Program-made: the position numbers and the translations under genes
Shown here: positions 1 to 6,119 of the stretch, piece by piece
Position numbering within the stretch: position 1 is the first letter of the stretch
Layout of the letters: every line of letters starts with the position of its first letter
The notes under the pieces: generated by a model
Databases searched by the model: none
What the model was told of the DNA's origin: nothing
Seen by the model: only the letters and a program-made list of their open reading frames with translations
From: an uncultured Bacteroidota bacterium
Lineage (GTDB): Bacteria; Bacteroidota; Bacteroidia; UKL13-3
DNA: 6,699 bases
Direction of reading: 5' to 3'
NCBI GenBank assembly: GCA_903888395.1
Contig: CAISTO010000465.1
Location: 1 to 6,699, forward strand

Positions 1-661
1 GCGCGATTTGGATATTCGTGGTTCGGGTAATTTATTAGGTGGTGAACAAAGTGGTTTTATTTCGGAAATAGGTTTTGAAATGTATCATAAAATATTAGAT
101 GAAGCCATTCATGAACTGAAGGAAGATGAGTTTGCAGACGTTTTTGTAGACGATAGACAAAAGACCATAGACCATGGAATATCGTCAAAGGATTGTGTAA
201 TAGAAACAGATTTTGAGGCGTTGATTCCTGATGAATATGTAAGAAATATTGGCGAAAGGTTGAGTTTGTATAACATGCTTTCAGCAATTAATAGCATAGA
301 AGAATTGGGGAAATTTGCCAAAGATTTAACAGATAGATTTGGACCAATTCCTAGGCAAGTTACTGATTTAATGGATTTAATTCAATTGCGGGAAACCGCA
401 AAGAAATTAGGATTTGTAAAAATTGTACTCAAAAATAATTTGTTAATTGCCACTTTTCCGCCAGAAAACAACAAGGCATATTATGAAAGCAATTTATTTA
501 TAAATTTACTCCAATTTGTTCAACAAAATGGCAATACTTGTAAACTTAAACAAACCAGTAAAACTTTACAAGTTTTGATGAATAATGTTACAGAAATAAA
601 AAAAGGTGAGTTTATTTTCGAAAAAATGAAATCTTTTATTGAAAAACAAACTAGTGTTTAA
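1..661 (+). CDS. mfd: Transcription-repair coupling factor Mfd, C-terminal part (5' end outside window)
   Basis: Mfd is a cytoplasmic ATP-dependent DNA translocase that pushes stalled RNA polymerase off damaged DNA and recruits UvrA for nucleotide excision repair. About 219 C-terminal residues are visible out of a family length of roughly 1100-1150; the in-frame codons start at base 2 and continue off the left edge. The fragment opens with RDLDIRGSGNLLGGEQSG, which corresponds to the stretch after helicase motif VI in the Mfd/RecG translocation module (E. coli Mfd has a similar HDLEIRGAGELLGEEQSG). After a linker, the D7 (TRCF) domain runs from about residue 65 to the end, with the typical pattern IPDEYV..IGERLSLYN followed by DRFGPIP and the LR..AKKLGF helix. 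D7 is the autoinhibitory C-terminal domain. The stop is TAA at 659-661. No clear terminator follows. The reading frame shows no damage. Confidence 0.95.
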   Translation, partial: RDLDIRGSGNLLGGEQSGFISEIGFEMYHKILDEAIHELKEDEFADVFVDDRQKTIDHGISSKDCVIETDFEALIPDEYVRNIGERLSLYNMLSAINSIEELGKFAKDLTDRFGPIPRQVTDLMDLIQLRETAKKLGFVKIVLKNNLLIATFPPENNKAYYESNLFINLLQFVQQNGNTCKLKQTSKTLQVLMNNVTEIKKGEFIFEKMKSFIEKQTSV

Positions 662-706
662 TATACACTATTGAAAATAAATTATAATTTGATTTCATTA
701 TTTGAA

Positions 707-741
707 TTGCAATATTTTTTAAACAAAATATGCTTTATTTG
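707..741 (+). promoter_or_regulatory. Possible Bacteroidota-type promoter for the lipoprotein/OmpA pair
   Basis: TTTATTTG at 734-741 matches the Bacteroidota -7 consensus TAnnTTTG at all but one defined position. A TTG at 707-709 could be the -33 element, but the 24-base spacing is somewhat longer than usual. The start codon at 760 follows 18 bases after the -7 element, so the leader would be very short. This is a pattern match only. Confidence 0.25.
709..733. repeat. Imperfect inverted repeat between mfd and the lipoprotein gene
   Basis: The arms GCAATATTTT (709-718) and AAAATATGC (725-733) pair with one unpaired A and enclose a 6-base loop. It lies 26 bases before the lipoprotein start, immediately upstream of a possible -7 element. 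It could be an operator-like site or a weak mfd terminator, but in such AT-rich DNA chance is a real alternative. The remainder of the 662-759 gap shows only AT-rich sequence, including a 12-base AT palindrome at 679-690. Confidence 0.25.
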
Positions 742-759
742 TGAAAAAATAAAGTAAAT

Positions 760-2868
760 ATGAAACAAATAAGCCTATACAAAATACAATTTATAACTGT
801 ATTATTAATTCTATTTACTGTAAATTCATGTAAAAAAGACAGTACTGATTTTGGTAAATACGACACCTATTCTCCAACTCCGGAATTCAGCATTCCATTA
901 TTCAACACGAATATAAATATGCTAAATATTACGCTAAATGATTCGTTTAAATCAAGCGTAGATAATAGTGGCTTAGTTCATTTTGTATATAGACAAGATA
1001 GCTTATTTAGTTATAAAATAACCGACTTCTATAACTTTGAAAATGCAAATAAAACGAGTATTAATAATAGCTTGGGAGAAATTACAATCAACAATGTTTC
1101 AAGTTCAAAAAAATCTACTTTACAGGATTTAACAACTAATTTTTCAGCTCCTAGCAAAGCGGTTTTTGATTCTATTGCTGGTAAAAATGTAATATTTCCT
1201 GCAATAACAGAGACCATCACAAATGTTAAACCTTTTGATGCATTTACAGAATTTACTTCGGTAACTTTTTCCCAAGGATATTTAATTTTAACAATTCATA
1301 ATCATTTACCAATAAATTTAAGTGCCATTACTTTAAACTTATATAATTTGTTACCTACTCAAACTTTACTAGGTGTTTATAATTATACCAATATTGCACC
1401 TGGTGCAAGCAAATCTGATTCAATATTACTAACGAATAAAACCATAAGTAATGCTACAGGCTATTCAATGCCCGTGTTCAATACCAATAGTTCGGCACCA
1501 ACTGCGGTTTTAGTTAATTACCAAGATTCAATTGTAATTAAAGCAAGAACAAGCGGAGTAAAAGCAAGTTCCGGAACCGCAGTTTTTCCCGATCAAAGTA
1601 TAGCAAGTCAATCAACAACATTAGATTTTACAACGCCAGATTCTACACAAAGAATTAGAAAATTAAAACTTGCGGCAGGAAAATTAAATTTTATAGCCCA
1701 ATCAACAATCAAAGAACCCATTGAATTAACAATCAATTTTACGGGAGCTTTAAAAAATGGAATGCCATTCCCGAGCCAAGTTATTACCATTCCAACTACT
1801 GGCAACAGTGCATTTTATTATGATTCCTCTATCAACCTTGCTGGGGTATCTTTAGACTTAACACAAAAAATTTCGAAACCTTATAATAATGTTTCTATTA
1901 CCTATTCGGCAAGGGTTATTTCATCAGGTTTACCTGTAACATTCAATGCCACTGATTATGTTAATTTACAAGTTAATACCACAAATAATTTATTAGAATA
2001 TATAGAAGGTTATTTTGGTAGAATAGAAGTTTTATCTACTAAGAATAATTTTATAAATCTTTCGTTTTTAGATAATTTCAAAGGTGGTTTCAATTTAGAT
2101 GCTCCGGAATTAAAGGTTACAGTAAATAACTCTGCAGGAGTTCCCATTGAGTTTCAATATAACGTGATTGGTAAAAATAGAGACGGTTTAATTCAAGATG
2201 CACAAATTGTTCCATTTACTGCAAATTTTCCTTTAGTATCTGAAGCGGGGCAAACAAAAAACACTTATCAGGTTTACAGTAATAAAAATGGAAATGGAAA
2301 AATTAATGAATTATTATCATTACCACCCAACAGCGTTCAAATTACTGGTAAAATGCTTTCTAATCCGATTAAGGACCCTACAATCAATCAATTTATTAAA
2401 CTAGGGAGTGCTTTAAATGTAAATTTGGAATTAGACTTACCATTGGCATTGCATACAAGTGGATTTTCCTTAGTTGATTCAACCGCGTTTGATGCATTGC
2501 AATTTGATAAATTCAAAGAAGTAATATTAGGATTAAACATTGACAACAGATTTCCTTTTGACGCAAACATCAAAATTGTTTTCATGAACGATTCAAATAA
2601 TATTCCTGTTGATTCAATAATTTATAATAAAATAGTTACAAGTGCTATTACTGACGTAAATGGTAAAACTATTCAAAGCTCAAAATCAAAAAACAGGATT
2701 TCATTAGATGAAAATCGTTTACGAAAATTAATTACAAATAGGGTTAATAAAATAAAGCTATTTACCACATTTATTACAGAAAATAATGGAACTAAGCCAA
2801 TAAAAATATACAGTGACTACGATATGAAAATTAGTGTTGGAATAATTGCTACTCTTAAAAAATTATAA
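760..2868 (+). CDS. Large outer-membrane-type lipoprotein of unknown family
   Basis: This 702-residue protein begins with a lipoprotein signal peptide: a basic start, a hydrophobic stretch (about residues 11-21) and the lipobox VNSC, giving a lipidated Cys24. The mature end CKKDSTDF has no Asp at +2 and is Lys-rich. I recognise no catalytic motif or named domain. The mature part is rich in Ser, Thr, Asn and alternating hydrophobic residues, which suggests a mostly beta, extracytoplasmic protein. Three segments (about residues 174-195, 449-470 and 587-608) share a pattern of a beta strand, Asn, one to four residues, Pro and another beta strand. This recalls LEA14/WHy-like or Ig-like sandwich domains and may be an internal repeat. 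The next gene, an OmpA-domain barrel, starts 31 bases downstream on the same strand with no terminator between, so the two are likely co-transcribed. The ATG at 760 is chosen because it gives the signal peptide; no Shine-Dalgarno is seen, as is usual in Bacteroidota. Function is unknown; a barrel-associated surface or periplasmic lipoprotein is an inference. Confidence 0.85.
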   Translation: MKQISLYKIQFITVLLILFTVNSCKKDSTDFGKYDTYSPTPEFSIPLFNTNINMLNITLNDSFKSSVDNSGLVHFVYRQDSLFSYKITDFYNFENANKTSINNSLGEITINNVSSSKKSTLQDLTTNFSAPSKAVFDSIAGKNVIFPAITETITNVKPFDAFTEFTSVTFSQGYLILTIHNHLPINLSAITLNLYNLLPTQTLLGVYNYTNIAPGASKSDSILLTNKTISNATGYSMPVFNTNSSAPTAVLVNYQDSIVIKARTSGVKASSGTAVFPDQSIASQSTTLDFTTPDSTQRIRKLKLAAGKLNFIAQSTIKEPIELTINFTGALKNGMPFPSQVITIPTTGNSAFYYDSSINLAGVSLDLTQKISKPYNNVSITYSARVISSGLPVTFNATDYVNLQVNTTNNLLEYIEGYFGRIEVLSTKNNFINLSFLDNFKGGFNLDAPELKVTVNNSAGVPIEFQYNVIGKNRDGLIQDAQIVPFTANFPLVSEAGQTKNTYQVYSNKNGNGKINELLSLPPNSVQITGKMLSNPIKDPTINQFIKLGSALNVNLELDLPLALHTSGFSLVDSTAFDALQFDKFKEVILGLNIDNRFPFDANIKIVFMNDSNNIPVDSIIYNKIVTSAITDVNGKTIQSSKSKNRISLDENRLRKLITNRVNKIKLFTTFITENNGTKPIKIYSDYDMKISVGIIATLKKL

Positions 2869-2899
2869 CTCAATAATTTAATCAATAACCCGTATTTAT

Positions 2900-4930
2900 A
2901 TGAAAAAAAAATTACTTTATATTCTTATTCCCTTATACTTATTTTTTAATAAAACGAATGCTCAAACAAATTTAAACTTATACAATTTTAAAAATGTTGG
3001 TCAAAGTAATTTATTGAATCCTGGTATTAGGCCATTAGCTAATTTCACTTTTGGAATGCCTTCAACTTATTTAAATGGGCAAATGCCCGAAATGACTTTA
3101 GCCAATTTTTTCAACAAAGAAGAAAATGCCGATAGTACATTTAGGAGAATAGTGAGAGACCCTAATTTATCATTTAATAACATGGGAATCTCTACAGTTT
3201 TAGATCCTGTTTTTATTGGCTTTGCCATTAAAAAAAATTACTTCAGCTTAGGTGTTCAGTTTAATTATGATTTTATGGGGAGCCCTCCAAAAGATATTTT
3301 AGGCTTAATGCAAGGTACTACCTATTTTCAAAATTTATTGAACCGTCAAGCTGATTTGGGAAATGTAGATATTAATTCTTCTGCTTGGTTAAGTTATCAT
3401 GTTGGTTATACCAGAGAAATAACTAAAAAATTAAGCATTGGAGCCCGTGTAAAATATTTACAAGGAATATTAAATGTAAATACCGAACAGAGTACTTTAA
3501 AATTTGCTTCCAATGAAGATTCATTGTATATAAAAGCAGGATTTAAAGTAAATATTGCAGGAATAGAAGACCTTAGAAAAAATGATTTTAATTTAAAACA
3601 AACTATATTCTCCGGAATTGGTCGTTCTGGTAAAGCTGACTCTACATTTAATGAAATGGATTATTTATATGATTTCCTTCTTGGGAGAAAAAACGTTTCA
3701 GGATCTGGTTGGGGAATAGACTTTGGTGCAAACTACAAATTTAACCAACATGTTTCAGTTTCAGCCAGTGTGATAGATTTAGGATATATCACTTGGGATA
3801 AAAACAACCGAAATTTTAACATAGATACCAAAGAGTTTAATTATAAAGGAGTTGATTTAAAAGACCTGAACCAATTTGATTCATTAGAAAAAAGATTCAC
3901 CGAACTGCAAGATTCTATCATTACAAAAGTTTTTGTACCAACAGAATCTAACAACTCATATACCACTAATTTAAATGCAAAACTATATTTGGGAGCTCAG
4001 TATGCTTTGAACTATAATAACATGTTTGACTTTGTGTTTTTTAATAATTTTGGAAACAAAAAATTCAATCCTGCTTTGAGTTTATCATTTACCAAAAAAG
4101 TATGGTCAATATTAGATTTAAGAATTAGTGGAACTTATTACAATAATAATTTTACCAATGCAGGCCTTGGCTTTTCAATGAACCTTGGACCCTTTCAAAC
4201 TTATTTATTCAGCGATAATTTAATTGCAGTGATGCAATATGATGAAGCTAAGTTTGTAAACTTGAGGGCTGGGATAAATTGGAATATTGGAAGAAACAAT
4301 GACAGAGATGGAGACGGAATTCCAAACATTAAAGATAAATGTTGGAAAAACTATGGAACTATTGCATTAAATGGCTGCACTGATTTTGATAATGATGGCG
4401 TTTCAGACAATGAAGATGATTGCATAGCTATTCCTGGGAAGCCCTGTACAAATGGCTGTCCTGATAAAGACAATGATTGCGTAGCTGATATCAATGATAG
4501 CTGTGTAAACGACTCAGGAAATTATTATTTAAATGGTTGTCCTGGTATTTATGTTGACACCATGGAAATAATATTACCTTCTGAAGAACTTAAAATATTA
4601 GATGATGCCATAAACAATTTAGCATTTGAAGCGGGAACAGCTGAAATAAAAGATTCATCCCTTTTAAGTTTAGAAGAATTAGCAAAATTATTAACTGTAA
4701 AACTAGAATATAACTTAATGATAAATAGTTATGCTGATACAATTAGTGACAATAAAAAGCCTTTAAAATTAATTCAAAAAAGAGCAAAAACTATGATCAA
4801 GTTTTTATTGAAAAAAGGCATTGCTAAAGAAAGAATAGCTGCCTATGCTTTTGAATCTAAATTACCATTTTTAAGAAACAAAAGTGCTGAATCAAAAAAC
4901 AATTCCATTGTAATAAAAATTGTAAAATAG
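2900..4930 (+). CDS. Outer-membrane beta-barrel protein (DUF5723-like) with type-3 thrombospondin-like repeats and C-terminal OmpA domain
   Basis: The 676-residue protein starts with a Sec signal peptide (MKKKLLYILIPLY, likely cleaved after TNA, residue 21). Residues about 22-460 resemble the Bacteroidota DUF5723 outer-membrane barrel: an early NLLNPGIRP segment, then many amphipathic strands such as FSLGVQFNYDF, LSIGARVKYL and VSVSASVIDLGYITW. Residues 468-547 are an Asp/Cys-rich linker with type-3 thrombospondin-like calcium-binding repeats (DRDGDGIPNIKDKC, DFDNDGVSDNEDDC, DKDNDCVADINDSC) and eight cysteines. Residues about 565-676 form an OmpA-like domain, with AFEAGTAEI near 575-583 and YADT near 611-614. 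Asp613 and Arg628 have the 15-residue spacing of the two diaminopimelate-binding residues of OmpA (Asp271/Arg286 in A. baumannii), so peptidoglycan binding looks retained. The usual NRRVE near the end is replaced by NNSIVIK. The likely role is anchoring the outer membrane to the cell wall, possibly with the upstream lipoprotein. The barrel family assignment is less certain than the OmpA domain. Confidence 0.85.
   Translation: MKKKLLYILIPLYLFFNKTNAQTNLNLYNFKNVGQSNLLNPGIRPLANFTFGMPSTYLNGQMPEMTLANFFNKEENADSTFRRIVRDPNLSFNNMGISTVLDPVFIGFAIKKNYFSLGVQFNYDFMGSPPKDILGLMQGTTYFQNLLNRQADLGNVDINSSAWLSYHVGYTREITKKLSIGARVKYLQGILNVNTEQSTLKFASNEDSLYIKAGFKVNIAGIEDLRKNDFNLKQTIFSGIGRSGKADSTFNEMDYLYDFLLGRKNVSGSGWGIDFGANYKFNQHVSVSASVIDLGYITWDKNNRNFNIDTKEFNYKGVDLKDLNQFDSLEKRFTELQDSIITKVFVPTESNNSYTTNLNAKLYLGAQYALNYNNMFDFVFFNNFGNKKFNPALSLSFTKKVWSILDLRISGTYYNNNFTNAGLGFSMNLGPFQTYLFSDNLIAVMQYDEAKFVNLRAGINWNIGRNNDRDGDGIPNIKDKCWKNYGTIALNGCTDFDNDGVSDNEDDCIAIPGKPCTNGCPDKDNDCVADINDSCVNDSGNYYLNGCPGIYVDTMEIILPSEELKILDDAINNLAFEAGTAEIKDSSLLSLEELAKLLTVKLEYNLMINSYADTISDNKKPLKLIQKRAKTMIKFLLKKGIAKERIAAYAFESKLPFLRNKSAESKNNSIVIKIVK
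4301..4540 (+). repeat. Coding repeats: Asp-rich type-3 thrombospondin-like units
   Basis: Three units of the form DxDxDG/C..D..D.C lie at residues 468-481, 495-508 and 522-535 of the OmpA-domain protein, each followed by a short spacer that includes GC. Such repeats bind calcium and form a stiff linker between barrel and OmpA domain in many Bacteroidota proteins. The third unit has Cys527 where Gly is usual, giving eight cysteines in total (481, 493, 508, 516, 520, 527, 535, 547). Confidence 0.8.
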
Positions 4931-4947
4931 TTTTAAAAAATAAACAT

Positions 4948-4986
4948 AAAAAAAACCTTCAGCTAATATAACTGAAGGTTTTTTTT
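4948..4986. terminator. Bidirectional intrinsic terminator between converging genes
   Basis: A perfect 15-base inverted repeat (4948-4962 and 4972-4986) has a CCTTCAG/CTGAAGG core flanked by eight A on the left and eight T on the right, with a 9-base loop. Both strands therefore give a hairpin followed by a U run. It lies 17 bases after the OmpA-domain gene stop (+) and 20 bases beyond the kinase gene stop (-), so it can end both transcripts. Confidence 0.93.
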
Positions 4987-5006
4987 GTGAAATATATTTG
5001 TAGAAA

Positions 5007-5921
5007 TTAAACGTTAAAAGTAGACAATTTTTTAAATTCAGCTATTCTATTGTTCAATTCTGTTTCAGTTAAATTTACTAATCTTTCAGTTCCAAAACGC
5101 TCCACACAGAAGCTTGCCATGGCTGAACCATAAATAACTGCATTCTTCATGTTTTCAAAGCTGATATCGCCAGTTTTAGCTAAATAACCAATGAATCCAC
5201 CAGCAAAAGTATCGCCAGCGCCAGTTGGATCAAAAACTTCTTCTAAAGGTAATGCAGGCGCATAAAACATTTCTTTACCATGAAATAACAAAGCACCATG
5301 CTCTCCTTTTTTAATAATTAAATATTTAGGACCCATGGCTTGAATTTTAGCAGCAGCTTTTACCAATGAATATTCACCTGAAAGTTGGCGAGCTTCTTCA
5401 TCGTTAATGGTCAAAACATCTACCATTTTAATGGTGGCTAATAAATCGTCCATGGCTATTTCCATCCAAAAATTCATAGTATCCATTACTATTAACTTTG
5501 GGCGGTTTGTTAAACGCTCAATCACTGTTTGTTGAATTTTAGGTGTTAAGTTACCTAACATCAAATATTCGCAGTTTTGGTAAGAAGCAGGAATAATTGG
5601 ATCAAAATCGGCCAATACATTTAATTCAGTGGTAATGGTATCGCGGCTATTCATATCGTTATGATACTTGCCACTCCAGAAAAACGATTTTTCACCCGCT
5701 TTAACTTGTAAACCTTCTGTGTTTACACCATTTGTGTTCAAATGATTCACAAACTCATTTGGGAAATCATCGCCAACAACTGCAACTAAATTTACACTTT
5801 TTGTAAAGTACGAAGAACACAATGCAATATAAGAAGCCGCGCCTCCAACTATCTTGTCTGTCTTTCCAAATGGGGTTTCTATGGCATCAAATGCAACCGA
5901 CCCAACAACTAATAAACTCAT
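5007..5921 (-). CDS. PfkB-family (ribokinase-like) sugar or nucleoside kinase
   Basis: This 304-residue cytoplasmic protein has the full length typical of PfkB-family kinases, which transfer the ATP gamma-phosphate to a hydroxyl of a sugar, nucleoside or related small molecule. The start MSLLVVGSVAFDAIETPFG is the first strand and substrate-site region. The substrate-proximal GG motif is at residues 26-27 (VGGAASYIA). NDEE at 173-176 fits the NxxE motif that helps position magnesium and phosphate. KKGEHGALL at 204-212 is the conserved strand before the active site. The second PfkB signature DPTGAGDTFAGGF is at 231-243, with Asp237 as the catalytic base and GAG forming the anion hole. All core residues are present, so it should be active. 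The substrate cannot be read from the sequence; ribose, fructose, adenosine and inositol are all possible in this superfamily. It stands alone on the minus strand, converging on the envelope genes and divergent from tRNA-Asn. Its leader is very AT-rich with no Shine-Dalgarno. Confidence 0.92.
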   Translation of the reverse strand: MSLLVVGSVAFDAIETPFGKTDKIVGGAASYIALCSSYFTKSVNLVAVVGDDFPNEFVNHLNTNGVNTEGLQVKAGEKSFFWSGKYHNDMNSRDTITTELNVLADFDPIIPASYQNCEYLMLGNLTPKIQQTVIERLTNRPKLIVMDTMNFWMEIAMDDLLATIKMVDVLTINDEEARQLSGEYSLVKAAAKIQAMGPKYLIIKKGEHGALLFHGKEMFYAPALPLEEVFDPTGAGDTFAGGFIGYLAKTGDISFENMKNAVIYGSAMASFCVERFGTERLVNLTETELNNRIAEFKKLSTFNV

Positions 5922-5960
5922 AAATAAATAATTAAATCTTTTTTGTATTTTTTTTCGCTA

Positions 5961-5968
5961 CAAAGATT
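5961..5968 (-). promoter_or_regulatory. Possible -7 element for the PfkB-family kinase gene
   Basis: Read on the minus strand, AATCTTTG differs from TAnnTTTG at only one defined position and lies about 40 bases before the kinase start codon. No convincing TTG is seen at the -33 distance, so this is weak. Confidence 0.2.
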
Positions 5969-5997
5969 GCATTTTTAATTATGAATTCCTATCATTG
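5967..5997 (+). promoter_or_regulatory. Candidate promoter for tRNA-Asn
   Basis: TTG at 5967-5969 and TATCATTG at 5990-5997 are 20 bases apart. This spacing fits the Bacteroidota -33 TTG / -7 TAnnTTTG arrangement, and there is one mismatch in the -7 element. Transcription would begin near 6003-6005, leaving a leader of about 40 bases before the tRNA. The region overlaps the possible -7 element of the divergent kinase gene. The rest of 5922-6042 shows no other feature. Confidence 0.35.
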
Positions 5998-6042
5998 CAC
6001 CCTCGTAAGACGAAAAAATCTAACGAAAATAACCATTAACAC

Positions 6043-6119
6043 TCCTTGGTAGCTCAGCTGGTTAGAGCACATGACTGTTAATCATGGGGTCGCTGGTTCG
6101 AGTCCAGCCCAGGGAGCCA
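6043..6119 (+). tRNA. tRNA-Asn (anticodon GTT)
   Basis: A full 77-base cloverleaf can be folded. The acceptor stem TCCTTGG pairs with CCAGGGA (two G-U pairs), followed by discriminator G and an encoded CCA. The D arm is GCTC/GAGC. The anticodon stem CATGA/TCATG holds the loop CTGTTAA, with anticodon GTT at 6077-6079. The T arm is GCTGG/CCAGC around TTCGAGT. The U1-A72 pair and G discriminator match bacterial tRNA-Asn such as that of E. coli. The gene is intact even though the serine recombinase frame on the other strand ends within it. Confidence 0.97.

Noticed and set aside
57..321. Two minus-strand open frames inside mfd
   Set aside because: The plus-strand frame matches Mfd throughout; the opposite frames show no domain or start signal.
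679..690. AAATTATAATTT palindrome after mfd as a terminator
   Set aside because: It contains only A and T, has no loop and no following U run, so a stable hairpin is unlikely.
4840..4930. A type IX secretion sorting domain at the end of the OmpA-domain protein
   Set aside because: The C-terminus is the OmpA-like fold; no sorting-domain motif is seen, and the protein has its own barrel.
6082..6119. The WAGLEPATP tail as a conserved protein domain
   Set aside because: It is simply the reverse complement of the tRNA-Asn T arm and acceptor translated; its recurrence in databases would reflect tRNA conservation.
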